Assembly: GCA_026826555.1 (NCBI GenBank)
Contig: JAKSZT010054457.1
Span: 6,349,696-6,413,695, forward strand
Length of the DNA stretch: 64,000 nucleotides
DNA from: Tolypeutes matacus
Lineage: Eukaryota > Chordata > Mammalia > Cingulata > Chlamyphoridae
Reading direction: 5' to 3'
Below the pieces are notes generated by a model that searched no databases, was not told the origin of the DNA, and saw only the letters and a program-made list of their open reading frames with translations. A program made the translations under genes and the position numbers. Of this stretch, positions 11,183 to 23,085 are shown piece after piece; the first letter of the stretch is position 1, and every line of letters begins with the position of its first letter.

Positions 11183-11598
11183 CATCAAAGGTGTCCTGAC
11201 TGATCTGGTGGGGAGACAGGTGGGATAAGAGCACTAATATCCAAAGAGTTAAGATGAAAAGCAAGATTCATTGTTGGCAAGGGAACTGTAGGGAAACTAG
11301 AGAAAATAAGTGTTAAGCAGGAGTTGGGTGAGTGGAATGAATTACCACAGGTCACCTTGCAGGAGCTTGGTGCTTTCTGCAGCAGAACTAATGGAGAAGA
11401 ATGGAAAGAAGAAAGGATAATAGAAAGAGAGAGAAAAACTCCTGTAATAAGGGCTGAGACCAAATGAGTCCAAGTTTGGAGCAGTCATCTATGACTCATG
11501 CATATTTGTGGTTGAACTCAAGTCAGCAGCTGCCTTTACAAGGAAAAGGTATTAACATATAAATATAAGAAAACTGCTTGTGGCATTCCAGAGGTTTT
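11183..11598. other. Unique-looking sequence
   Basis: I recognise nothing here. The 92-codon minus-strand frame is Ser/Leu-rich, without a domain. Confidence 0.4.
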
Positions 11599-11613
11599 TC
11601 AGTTATTGTTCTT

Positions 11614-11801
11614 TTTTTTTTTTTTTTTTTAAAGATTTTATTTATTTATTCATTTATCCCCCCCTTGCTGCTTGTGCTCGCTGGGTCAGCTAACCACGCC
11701 GTGCGGGCGGGCTTGCCTTCACCAGGAGGCCCCGGGAACCGAACCCAGGGCCTCCCATATGGTAAACGGGAGCCCTACTGATTGAGCCACAGCCGCTTCC
11801 C
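11614..11801 (-). mobile_element. Young DAS-SINE, 15-bp TSD
   Basis: A perfect 15-base duplication, tcagttattgttctt, flanks it at 11599-11613 and 11802-11816. On the minus strand the tRNA-like head begins at about 11800. It has an A-box-like segment (11777-11789) and a B-box-like segment (complement of gggaaccgaaccc, 11734-11746), then a CpG-rich body and an A-rich tail. Intact CpGs and an unbroken duplication make it the youngest-looking SINE in the window. Confidence 0.93.
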
Positions 11802-11816
11802 TCAGTTATTGTTCTT

Positions 11817-12685
11817 ACACGGGTAAAATCAGTTAGGGTCAGAGCTTTTATTAGAGTTACAATTGATACATCGTTTTCTCTGAGTTACTATACGTGATGC
11901 TCACTCTAAGATCAAACCACTGTCAGTGTTAGGCATCCTCACATCAAACTACAGTTTCTTGGTACACTAGTTCTACTATCTAGAAAAAAAGTAATAATTT
12001 AGCGAAAGCCTTTTCCCATAGTTACTTGCAGAAAACTAATGATATTGACATAAAGGGAAAAAACAATTTTCTCCAAATGAGGACAACATAGCTTTAGTGT
12101 TAGGACCATTCTTCCCAGAATGGAAATTGGGTGGGAAATAGCACAAGCAAAACTGATTCAAAGCTATGATAAACCCTCTGGAATGAGGTAGGTGTTTAGG
12201 ATATATCTATCAGTAAGCAATGGAAAATGTCCTTAGATGGGTCGACATTATCCATCAATATGGAGACAGGAAGCATATGGTGATAAGGACAGAATCAGCA
12301 TTAGAAAGGCCCAGAAAGAAGTCACAGGTAAGCAGCCATAGTCATGGGGATGGAGAATCCAATGCAAAGTCTTGATGGAAAGAGAGGCAAGTATGTAGTG
12401 ACATCAGGGAGAAACAATAGGAATTGTTAGGACTGGTGTTTAGGTCTGCAGTAACCAATAGCCTTGCAAGAAAAGTGCAGAATTTGAGTGTCATTGAGGT
12501 GCACAGTAGATTATCCATGTAAGAAAGTTGGTCTAAGAGAAAAATGATAGAATAGAGGCCCAGATTTAAAACTGGTAGTATAATGCCACAGGGACAAAGG
12601 AACAAGGGGATTTACATGGATCACTGCAATTTAGAGATAAAAGATTATCAGAAGCATAGATAACCTAAATTCCCCAATTATTAAA
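11817..12685. other. Unique-looking sequence
   Basis: I see no repeat family I can support. Confidence 0.35.
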
Positions 12686-12689
12686 TTAT

Positions 12690-12915
12690 ATTAATGGAAC
12701 ATAGCTAATATCCATCGGTCATCTGATTTGTGCCTTACAATGTGTTGTTTTACAGATAATGTATACTTTTCAAAATAACCATATGTCATCCAAATTATGA
12801 TTACCCTTTGACAAATGATAAATTTGAAACTCAGAGTAAAGTAACTTCTAAGATCACAAAGCTAGGCAATGGCAGAGTCAAAATTTCTGACCAGCAGAGT
12901 TCTAAATTTTAGATA
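12690..12915 (+). repeat. MIR SINE
   Basis: MIR landmarks are in order: 'ctaatatccat...gtgccttacaa', then 'aaatttgaaactcagagtaa' and 'gatcacaaagctaggcaatg'. The 3' part is the best preserved. Confidence 0.7.
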
Positions 12916-13310
12916 ACAGAACCAACTCTAGCTAGTTTAAACAGGAAGTGATTTAATGTAGGATATGATGTAGCTCACAGGCTCCTTGGAGAAATGGGAT
13001 CCTTGGCTGTGTGCCAGCTTACCGGATGTCTCCCAGAACCAGTCCACAGAGCTGGCCTGACAAGTGAGCTGCAGCATCCCCTGAACCAGATTCATATTGC
13101 GTTGGCTATGATGAGAAATGTGCCCCACTGCTGTTCCCAGATGCACACTGCCTCTGCCACCACCTCTACCAGCTCACAGTTCATGTTGGAAACAATGTCT
13201 CAGGGATACTTCTAAGGGATAAGACCAGGTAGGCATTAGGGTGAGAAAAGGGTGCAAAATGTAAAGAGATAGGCACTCTTGGGGTCATGCAAGTGCAGGG
13301 TCAGCACCCT
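12916..13310. repeat. Possible old interspersed repeat
   Basis: It begins 'gaaccaactctagctagttt' followed by 'aacaggaagtgatttaatg' and an unusually GC-rich stretch. The opening resembles an old mammalian repeat with an 'ACCAACTCTGGCTAATTTAA' start. I cannot name it or set its ends. Confidence 0.3.
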
Positions 13311-13340
13311 GGAGTGAGTGCCTCCTTCAGTTCTGCACCC

Positions 13341-13357
13341 AGAGAGAGAGAGAGAGA
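13341..13357. repeat. (AG)n microsatellite
   Basis: A pure AG run in otherwise unique sequence. Confidence 0.9.
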
Positions 13358-13847
13358 TTAAAGATGCCTTGCTTTTCTTTCTCACCTAGTGCCTTCCCTG
13401 GACCTAAGTTATTTGTCTTTATCCCTTTATCATATCTGAAAGAGAGGCTGGGGCTTTTTTCTTTTCTTTTTTCTTTTTGTCTTGAAAAGGTAGGAATATT
13501 ATAGCAGGAAAATAAATTGTGAAGAGGGCATTTAAAAGATTTTTGGTACAGGTATAGGAGTTAATGGTCTCTGCAAAACTTCTAATCCCGTTCTTTTCCT
13601 GAAAACCAGTTAATTCTAGATGGAATTAGTTGCTTTCTTGTAATATCCTGCTAAAAGCAGCTAGTAGCAGCTCCCACACAATAATATTGTGTCTCTTCCC
13701 AACAATTTCTCCTAGAGCTATAAGTTTGTTAGCACTGTATGGTAGGCTTTTCAAGATATCAAATGTCAAGTTTTCCTCAAATATTTTACACTGGCACAAT
13801 GTAAGCTTTTAGCTATTGTGATGTAAGACTTAAAATTAAGGTTTAAT

Positions 13848-14255
13848 ATGTGTGCCTTGACAGATGGGAAAACTGGGAGGGCTGAAAATGACCTAACCAC
13901 AAATTCCCCTCCCGCTCTGCTCCCACAGATAAGGTCTCAAAGCTAAATAAGCCTCTTAATCTCAAAGACCAGGCACAGTGCCTACTTATCCGTGAGTATT
14001 GGGCTTTAGTTCCCTGCCAGCCCATGGAATGACTCTAACAAGCCAATCATACCCTCCTGTGTGAACCAGAGTGTGCCTCTCTCTCTGGTTGCTACCAAGC
14101 CCAGCCACCACAGTCTGTTGTTCCCGAGTGCAATGCCCACGTGGCCTTCTGTGGCATGTAGTGTCCTTCCCAGGACGTGAGGTTATATGTGACTAATAAA
14201 CTGCTGTTCATCTCATCTGCCCCGTGTCGGGTGTCATATGTTCAGCCATACACAT
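13848..14255 (+). mobile_element. Candidate ERV solo LTR
   Basis: A compact GC-richer block starts near TGTGCCTTGAC and ends near GCCATACACA. It contains 'agccaatcat' (CCAAT-like, about 14040). 'gactaataaactgctgttc' is a polyadenylation signal in an R/U5-like setting (about 14190), followed by 'tgccccgtgtcgggtgtcat', typical of gammaretrovirus-type U5. No convincing target duplication is seen. An ERV class I LTR is the best guess. Confidence 0.5.
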
Positions 14256-14429
14256 TAACACTCAGGCAGGAATTCCTCCTTCCCCAAGGGAGTGAAGAGG
14301 AGGCAATCAAAATAGCTATCCTGTGGGTCTGTTTGCTGCCTTGCTGCAAGATCACCAATCCAATGCTGAACATTTTAAGTTTTTGTTAAAGCAGCATCCT
14401 AATTCAAGACACTTATTTCTGTATTATGG

Positions 14430-14760
14430 TTGGCCGAACTATGATGGTTCAAACACAGCTGAAATTTATTTCTCACCCTTCGGGGTGGGTACCCCAGCTT
14501 GAGATGATGCACTCGTCTATTTGGTGACTTAGGGATCTAGGCAAAGAGAAGCTATGCGGTTTTTCATATGTGGCTTCCAAAGTTGCTTTAGTCCATATCA
14601 GATCAGTCTGCAAGAAGTGGAGAAGGGCATGGAGCCACTTACAGGAGAGGCTCCATGGCCAGGTCAGGAAGTAACCAATGCACTTTCTTTCAATCCACTG
14701 GGGAGAATTTGATTAAATGGTCATCCATAACTGTGAAGGAGGTTTAGAAATGTGGTCTTG
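14430..14760. repeat. Possible old interspersed repeat
   Basis: The segment 'gatggttcaaacacagctga', 'aatttatttctcacc' and a later 'ggaagtaaccaatgcacttt' resemble an old mammalian repeat with a 'GGTTCAGACACAAT...TTTATTTCTC' pattern. Class unresolved. Confidence 0.35.
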
Positions 14761-15470
14761 CATGTATAGGAGAATGGGGAGGTGATTTTAGTGGGCAGAT
14801 AGCCAACTCTAAGATAGGATTAATCACATAATTTAATTAAATATTATGCCAATTTATGAACTACAATTATAAAAAGAGCTGTTTCATGAAAACTATGCCT
14901 AATTTTGGAAAGATACTAAAAAGTTAGTTGATGCTTACAAAATACTGTTAAATAAAGTGTTTATGAAGAAATACTGAATTTTAAAAGGTTATATTAGAAG
15001 AATTTGGATCTTAGGTTGTTTTTATATCCTTTTTATACAATTTAAAGAAATTAAAGTTGCAAAATTACAAATCAAAAGTGGTTCAAGCATTTAGAAGATA
15101 TTCTATACAAAGGGAAAAATATATCACCTAAAAGTTAGTGAATGAACATATATTTATATAATTTAGGTTTCAAAAATGTATATTTAAAAATGTATATAAT
15201 TTAAATTTTTACATTTTAACAACCTTTTTCAATGAGTCCACCAAACACTGGTCATGATTTTGTTGGTAAATAGGACTTTTGTGTTATTTAATTATCTTTA
15301 ATATTTTTCATTTTGTTAAAAGAAATATGCATGGCCCAAATTTCAGAATATCCTGAAATTGTTTTCCCTATATTAACTGAGAAAGTAAGTATAATAAAAC
15401 TTTTATTTTGGTATTTATCATAATATTAGCTATTCCATACTCTTAAAATGGCTAAATTTCTTCAAATGGG
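14761..15470. other. Very AT-rich unique-looking sequence
   Basis: Only A/T-rich sequence with no recognised element. Confidence 0.4.
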
Positions 15471-15472
15471 GT

Positions 15473-15887
15473 ATATGAATAAGGGTTCTCAAGGGAAACA
15501 CAACTAACAGGATCTCCCTCTCTCTCTCTCTCTTTCTGTGTATAAATAAGATGAATATTATGAGGTTTATTATAGGAATTGACTTATGTGACTGTGGGGA
15601 TTGGCAAGTCCGAATTCTGTAGGATAGGCTGCAAGTTTGCTGACTGGTTAAAGTAGAGATATAAATTCTCCTTTTTGACTAAAGAAATCATCATTGGATG
15701 AGACTTCTCTCATTGCTGAAGGCAATCTCCTTGTTGATTGTAGATGTAATTAGCCATAGAAACAATCAACTGACTGATGGTTAAAGTCCACAAAGTATCC
15801 TCACAATAACAATTAGGCCAGTACTTGCTTGACCAAACAACTGGACATCATAATCTAGTCAAGTTGACACATGACTTAATCATCATA
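15473..15887 (-). mobile_element. Old LTR-like repeat, same family as 47555-48018
   Basis: The plus strand reads 'aagggttctcaagggaaaca', then a (TC)n tract (about 15514-15533), 'tttattataggaattgactt', 'attggcaagtccgaattctg', 'gaccaaacaactggacatca' and 'gtcaagttgacacatgac'. This is the antisense of the common mammalian LTR-like repeat that starts TGGTTAATTTTATGTGTCAA. The 47555-48018 copy is in the opposite orientation. Confidence 0.7.
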
Positions 15888-15899
15888 TGGTGTGATCTT

Positions 15900-17230
15900 C
15901 TCATCTAGGTGGTGTTTATCTGAGGAGGCAGATTAAATGATCTAGTAGATGAATGTATGGATATTTTTATGCCTCGAGGAATCCTAATTTTCTTGAACAG
16001 TTTCCCCCGTCCCCACCCATGGAGCACCAGGACAATTCAGTCAAGTTGCAGATTGAAAACTCAGCTCAAAGTTCTGTTTCTACCTATGCCATTGACATAT
16101 ATGATCTTGAGGAAGTTGCTTACTATTTCTTGGCTGTCCATTTATGGAAGGGATTGCTAAGAACAGTAATTCTTAAAATGCTAGAAAATACTTAGACAAT
16201 AAAACTTGTAATGAGCAACCAATAGACATGTTCTCTTAATAAATAATTTTCAAATGAGGTTTCGCCCACAAACCACTATTTTAGATAGAAAACCTGTGAT
16301 TACCACAAATATATATTCCATTTAGATATTCTTGATTCATTTTTCTCCCAAGCACTCTGAGAAATTTAAGTCGCACATGCAAAGATTTCTATTTGATTTG
16401 TAGGTCTCTCAGACTCTTACTTGTAAGATATTACCTGCTCTCAATTATTTTGCACCAGCCAAAATATTGACTGCAGAATGGAGAAATATGCTCATAACCA
16501 CATTATGACAAGAGAAAGGCTAGAGGCAATTTGTTTTAAACACCACTAAAATAGTAACTTTAATTACAATGAGTGTATATACCTAGTGCTTGTGGAAATA
16601 AGAATCACAAATTTTAGAGCTTAATATGATTAAAAATTAAGTACTCCATCTTGAGGTTCTCCATAGTCAACTAATACACATTAGTTGACTAATACATTAC
16701 TAATACGCAAATAGCATTAGTGCTCCAAGTATACTAATTTCCAATTTGAAGTTTTTCCCTATTAGTTTCTTATACAGATCTCCAGTTTACTTGTCCATTT
16801 CTACAGCTCACTCTGATTCAAAGTGTGTCACAGTCATTTTACTTAAAGGAGCTGGCATTTCACACCCTAACGCTTAAGTATAGTTCATCCTTTATAATAT
16901 AGGTGCTGTCAAATATTGACCTAAAATTATGCTTCTATTAGTCAATTTTAGACAGAAACAAAACAAAATTAAGACCATGGATTTATTTTCCTTTTCCTTT
17001 CTCAAAAAATTTTTACATATGAAACACAGCGTGAGACTATGTGGGAGAACAATACTACATTGTTGTTAGAGACTATTATTGAAGAATAAAAGTAAATTCT
17101 GTCTTGTTACACTTTTTTAGAAAAGGCAAATAATAGCTAATATATTGCCAAAGAGTCTGCCAAATGTTTAATAGTATCAAATTTACACCAAATTTAGTGA
17201 CTGTCAGAGAAAAAGGAAGTCATTGTGACT
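15900..17230. other. Unique-looking sequence with one short perfect inverted repeat
   Basis: An 11-bp perfect inverted repeat (16664-16674 / 16681-16691) with a 6-base loop is the only structure seen. The two overlapping short frames at 15953-16195 show no domain. Confidence 0.4.
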
Positions 17231-17234
17231 TTTC

Positions 17235-17400
17235 CAAAGGTGTCAGGTAATAACATGGTTCTTATAAGAAAGAGGCAGATGAGTCAGAGTCAGGGAAGGA
17301 GATGTGATGTTAGCAGAGGTGAGAGAGCCAAAGAGAGAAAGAGAGGGAGGGAAAGAGGGAGAGATTTGAAGATGACTAGCTGCTGATTTTGAAGATGAAA
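17235..17400 (+). repeat. MLT1-type LTR fragment
   Basis: The series 'cttataagaaagaggcagat', 'gagtcagagtcagggaagga', 'gatgtgatgttagcagaggt', then a GA-rich run and 'tttgaagatg', follows the middle of MLT1 LTRs. Confidence 0.55.
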
Positions 17401-17544
17401 ATTTTGAAGTGAAAAATAATATGGAAATTATTGAATTTGCATTTAAAACATTAACAGTAATAAGACATTATAGCTAATATATAAAAACAAAAATAATAAA
17501 ATCATGAGATATACCAGTATTCCTGGAAAACTACATATTAAATG

Positions 17545-18030
17545 AATTATATTCTAACAAAAACTTTTTGGTTTGAAATAATTTTAGATTTGCCAAAAAG
17601 TGACAAAGATAATACAGAGAGTTCCTGTATAATCTTCACTCAGTACACCCTAATGTTATCATCTTACATGAGTACATTAATCAGAACTATGAAAATAACA
17701 TTGGTACAATAATATTAACTAAACAACAAACTTTATTCAGATTTCATCAGTTTTTCCACTAATGTTTGTTTGTTTGGTTTTTTTTTTTGATTCCAGCATC
17801 CACTCAAGGATAACACATTGCATTTATTTACTACATTTCCTTTATCTCTCTCTGATCTAGCATGACCTTGACACTTTTGAAGAGTACTCACCAGGTATTT
17901 TGTAGAATGTCCATCAATTTGGGTTTGTCTATTGTTTTATTATTACAATGGATTTTTTTGGATTTTAGGAAAGAGCACCAGAAAGGTGAAGTACCTCCCT
18001 CAATGCATCACATCAATTTGAAATAAAAAA
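17545..18030 (-). mobile_element. Old L1 (L1M type) fragment, antisense
   Basis: Antisense L1 landmarks run in order: 'gaaataattttagatttgcc', 'atacagagagttcctgtata', 'catgaccttgacacttttga', 'agagtactcaccaggtattt' and 'tgtagaatgtccatcaattt'. Confidence 0.75.
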
Positions 18031-18204
18031 CAAAACATAAAACCTCCTTTTAAACAAAAGTGATTAGTGAATGATGTTATATTTAAAATTTTACCTAACA
18101 TACAAGTGTCAACAATAATGACGTGTGCATTTTCCATCTAAAAATTTAAAAAAATATATACACTTTTTTGATAATGCAGAAGGTATCTGTGTACCTTCTA
18201 AGGC

Positions 18205-18400
18205 TTAGTCAATAGTTCTTGGTATTAATGTATATCAGACTCACTCGAGAAAGCTGATAAAATGCAGATTCTGGTTACCCCTCCCTATATTATGAGTTAG
18301 CATGTCTTTGGTGAGGTATAAAATAGACATTTTAACAAATATGTCAGAAAATTTTGAAAAATGTACAAGAAAAAAAGGTTTGAGAAATATTGCTTGGAGT
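18205..18400. mobile_element. MER5A-like hAT relic
   Basis: It begins 'tagttcttggtattaatgta', has 'aaatgcagattctggttacc' and ends 'ggtttgagaaatattgctt'. This is the arrangement of the non-autonomous hAT-Charlie element MER5A, strongly diverged. Confidence 0.5.
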
Positions 18401-18909
18401 AAACATCAATAATATCAGTTACCATTGATTAATACATGGGAAAATACAGTACTTGATTCTCCTGACTTTAAAAAAATATTGAGTAAATGGATTTGTAGAA
18501 CTTCCATGGAGAACTGTAAGGAAAATGTTTAAAAATAATTACGTATTAAGTAGAAGTTTAAGAATGCCATAAAGTTCAGTGTTAGATCTGCTAATATTTA
18601 ATATAGTCATTAATTTTGTAAGCAAGAATAAAAATCATATTTATCAAATTTGAAGATGATATAACATTGAAGAGTCCTAGAAGCACCAGTTCAGTAAGAA
18701 TAACCACACAAAAAGGCTATGTGAAAAATATATACAGTGAATTGATTTTCCATCTTTTCAAATATTTTATTGATTCATTTCCATTTTTATTGCAGTTGGT
18801 TGGTAAAGTATCTCTTAGAATGCCTCTATACTTTTCCTCTAGAAACATCCATGGGATGGCTAAAAGAGGAGTCATTCACTCACAAGTTTTTGATAAGAAT
18901 TATAAATCA

Positions 18910-19015
18910 AGTTGAATTTCACCTCTGCCATTTGTTAGCTGTATGACAATGAAAAAGTTATTTAACACCTGTAATCCCCTGAGAATAAAATATGATAATG
19001 CATATAAAGTTTTTT
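18910..19015 (+). repeat. MIR core fragment
   Basis: It reads 'cacctctgccatttgttagc', then 'tgtatgacaatgaaaaagtt' and 'aataaaatatgataatgcat', the central MIR sequence. Confidence 0.6.
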
Positions 19016-21390
19016 CCACAAGTCCAGAAAAAAACAAGCATTTGTCAAATTATTATAATTAATTTATTTTCCCTTTGAATCATATGAGTAATCAGGTCCC
19101 TCAAATATCTATTTTGTTAGTGAATATCTAATAAAAGAAATTTGTTAACACATTAGAAACATTATAGACAGTTCTTAGCACATATATATAAAGTACCTCT
19201 CAAAGTTCAGTTAACAAAAAAGCCTATATGTAGTTAATTAAAGGCTTAACACCAACTAGCAAATGTTGAAATTTAACTCATGTTAAGGTTTTAGACTAAA
19301 TCCCCAATTAGTCAATTTAAAATGTTCATTATTATAATGTGGGTGTGTCTTTCTCTTAGTTGGTACTGCAATGGAAACATAGTTTCTGAAATGTATTTTC
19401 CTACATATTGGCACATGTGTCGATGTATATAAAACAGGGTAAAAATTCTTATCACATGAGTATTCATAGTCTTCCCTTTTACCCAAATTTATAAGGGAAA
19501 AAGAAACTTGCTTTTTGGGTCAGTTCCTAGGCTCTCCTTTGTTTTAGAGAATTTGAATACTGGGTTAATCTCAGGAAAACAAACAAAAGAAGTCAGAGAT
19601 GCTAATTTGATATACCCAATAAAGAGGATAGAAAAAAATATGAATTGTAAGGCTGGCAGAGAGAAAATGCAATTATACAGCTTGATGTGGAAGATCATTT
19701 TGACAAAGGTAAAAGTGAATCATGAAGGGAAAAGACGCTTTAGGGGTAGCTTTGGGCTATTTGAGATCAGGAAGAATGAAAAAAGAAAGATATTGAACAA
19801 TGGTGATTCGGTTAAAATTAAATCTCCATTACTTTTCCTTAGGATAATCAAATAAAGATGGAAATATTTTTACTTTTGGTTGTTATTCTTTGAAAGAGAG
19901 ACAACTGAAGTTTGAGTCATGGATAGCCCAGGGATTTATTCAGGTTATAAAATATATATTTCACCCTTAAAGTATACATTTAGAAACCCTCATTTTAGCA
20001 TAAATGGAAATTATAGTTGCTTTTGTGATCTGGGCATTCTTGGGCATTTGTGTTAAAAAAGAATTTGAGAAAGAAACGTGAAGTACTTTTTTATTCACTG
20101 TGCTTAATAAAGAAATTTTAAAAGAAGCACGCAGCTTTAAAGTGCTTTATTTTTCTACTATTTTAATCTCTCCACAAAGGTCAGATGAGCCTTTCTTGTT
20201 GCCATTCAGGAAATCAAATGTCCTTTGTGCTGAAAAAACAGATGGTAGTTGCTCTTTTAAATTACTCTGTGATGTGGACAGAAACTAGCTACTTGTAGAG
20301 ATACATAGTGGAAAGATGCTGAAATGACAAAAATCTATGACTTCCATCTAATGTAGCTATTAATAGATAGGATGGATTATCAAGAGGCCTCAGAAGGTAC
20401 AAGGTTTCATCTGTCTATGCAAATATTATTTAGATGCTAATAATGACTCTTCAGCTATGCAAAGACCTGTGATAAAAGCCACTTGAATTTCAGAGTAAAA
20501 TCAGATTCAGTTTATCCTAGAACTAATAGGTTGAATGAAGAGTTCGTGGAAAGTGGACCCAGAGAAATGATGAGCCTAGATTCATAAATATAGTGTGAGA
20601 ATAAGATTTTCACCCTCTAATACCTCAGATGACTGCAGCCTAAATCAGTACTAGGGTCGAGGGTTGGGTGTCTTCCCAGGCATCTGTGGAATGAGAAATA
20701 AGGGAATGAAAGAGTGAAGCTACATTATCAGCAGTGTCATGAAGGATGTAAATAGAACTTCCATGGTCACCTGGCTGAAGGGATTGTTATAATGCAAAGA
20801 ATGTCATTAAGGGGGGAATATTTATGTCATGAATAGTCTTTCATTAAACACTTCCCAGGACTGAATATACTTACCAGGTTTTCCGTTTCCTTTAAGATCT
20901 TTTTGCTAAACGAGTGGGAAAATCACTCGTTTATCAATTCTTTTTTGATTTAGTATAGGGCGACTATTCTAACAATAAATTCTGAGGAAGAATGTAAAAA
21001 CCACAGCAATTTAAAAGTTCCAAAGGCACAGTAAATAAAATATGGTTGGAGCACAGTGACTCATTATCAGAATTGAGGCATGTTGAGGCATGTACTACCT
21101 CTTGATTTATATAATTATGACAAGTATATGAATATCTAGCCATCATTTACTATCATTCTATTTATACCATTGTGGATGGATTTCTATCACAATGGGTCCC
21201 ATATAGAAGCCACATGCATATAGTATTATCTAAATCCAAAAAAATATAGTGAAATTATTTTGAGGGATACAGTTTCATTTAAAGATAAGTCTGTATAAAA
21301 CACATACCATCTTAGTATTTTTGGGCATATTTACATTAATTTACATTAATTTTTCAGAATAACTTTCAATCAAAAAATGTTTTTGAATGC
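19016..21390. other. Long featureless stretch
   Basis: About 2.4 kb of AT-rich unique-looking sequence. The longest frame (19508-19855, 115 codons) is lysine-rich with no recognisable domain and no start or splice context to support it. A 10-bp perfect inverted repeat lies at 20907-20916 / 20924-20933. Confidence 0.4.
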
Positions 21391-21394
21391 ATAA

Positions 21395-21510
21395 CTATAA
21401 CTATGTGATTATACCAAATACCATTGATTGTACACTTTGGATGAATTGAATGCCTTATTAATATGTAAAGATAAAATTGATTTGTTTAAAAACACTTTAA
21501 AAATGGTTTT
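21395..21510 (+). repeat. L1 3' end fragment
   Basis: It contains 'accattgattgtacactttg', then 'gatgaattgaatgcc' and an A-rich end, the signature of an L1 3' terminus. Confidence 0.5.
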
Positions 21511-22549
21511 ATGCAGGTTTACTTATTCAAAACACACCTCTCATTGAAAAGGGTGGGCATTATGGAACTACAGATTGATAACTGAGGTTATGTGTGGGAA
21601 GAAAATACCCATCCTCTTTACAAAAGCCAATATATTCACCTAGGCATCTCTCCCAGCCTCCTTCGAACCATCCTAACTTTTCTACCTAAGTCTTGCATCT
21701 TCAATTTGTTTCTTTCCTTTGATTTCTTTCTGATTGCCTATGAACAATACAGATTTCAGTGTCAGAGTGACTGCTCTTCACTCTGCTACATTTATTCTCT
21801 GTCCTATGATTCCTAAACTTCTAGAAAACATTCCATGCATTATACTTTCATTGCTAACTATTGCATAATAGCTTTCTATCCTCTTTTTTGCCTATATTAC
21901 TCTGGTAAAAACTTTCTTGGTTACTAATGTCCTTCAAACTGCCCAAACAATAACTGTTTTTGGAGATATTTTTTCATGCTGGAATGAAGAGGGTAAAAGA
22001 AATGGATGTTGTACTTACACCAAGATGTCACCTTTTTCTATTATCAAAGGACTTCCTTTCACTTGCTACTTCATTAAATAGAGTATCAATGAACAGAATT
22101 TTCACTGTTTAATTTCTACAATTACTACCAATACTTTTATTTTTACAATGTACCATTACAACAAAACTATTGAAATACTTCATAAAGTCTATTATAAAGG
22201 AATATTCTCTTTACATTCATCCTCACACTCTTTTCTTTGATTAAAAAAAATCTCTACAATGAACTATAAAGGAAATGAAATCTAATTTTGATAAACAGAA
22301 TAATTAGATTCTATTAATAATTGAATGGACAGATTAAATTTAATTCCATGGCTTATAAATATAATTAATGTTTGTTCTTTTGCTCTTCTGATTAACATAT
22401 TCAAGATATATATCCAATGCAGATATTTCATGTTCAACAAATAATTGCATATATTCATAATCTAATATTTGCAATGCTTATTTCATATTCCATAACTGCA
22501 AATTTGTATTGAAATATAGATATAATTCTTTTACAGTAACAACTAAATG

Positions 22550-22550
<1 letters not shown>
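21511..22550. other. Unique-looking AT-rich sequence
   Basis: No element recognised. Confidence 0.35.

Positions 22551-22581
<31 letters not shown>
22551..22581. repeat. (TA)n microsatellite, 31 bp
   Basis: A pure alternating TA run. Confidence 0.95.
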
Positions 22582-22584
<3 letters not shown>

Positions 22585-22854
22585 TAAGTCCTAACTACTT
22601 AATTAGTATCATCTTCTAAGGCAGATGGCATGCAATTAAAGCATTTGAATAACTGTTTTAACTAAAAAATGAAACATAATCAGTCAATCCTTATTTAGAT
22701 GCAATTTTCTATATACAGAATTTAGAATTAAACATTAAGAACCACAATATGCATATTGCAACATACTAACTGGTACTTTATAAAGTGGTGGTTGTCAGTT
22801 TTAGAGGAGACTTAGATTAGGAACTTGGCAAGGAAATAATATCTACAGGAGGAA

Positions 22855-23085
22855 GTGTGGAGTAGTGAAAAAGCACAGGCTTGGAAATTAGGGGTACTGG
22901 GCACTTAGAACCTCTGGCTCTGTCACTTCAAAATTCATTGACCAAGTGAAGCAATGTACTGAAATTTCTCTAAGTGTCTTATCTAAAATGAGACTTGCAT
23001 CCCAGGGCCGTTGGAGAACTAAATGCAATAGCATACACAAACACCTGACATACAACAAATACTAAGTAAATTTTAGTTTTCACCA
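22855..23085 (+). repeat. MIR SINE, near full length
   Basis: It reads 'tgtggagtagtgaaaaagca', 'caggcttggaaattagggg', 'ctctggctctgtcacttc', 'ttatctaaaatgagacttgc' and 'cacctgacatacaacaaata', the full MIR order. Confidence 0.8.

Noticed and set aside
11734..11801. A- and B-box-like sequence resembling a tRNA gene
   Set aside because: It is the head of a DAS-SINE with a 15-bp target duplication and cannot be folded as a complete tRNA.
19508..19855. 115-codon lysine-rich plus-strand frame
   Set aside because: No recognisable domain, A-rich codons as in the surrounding DNA, and an overlapping open frame on the other strand.
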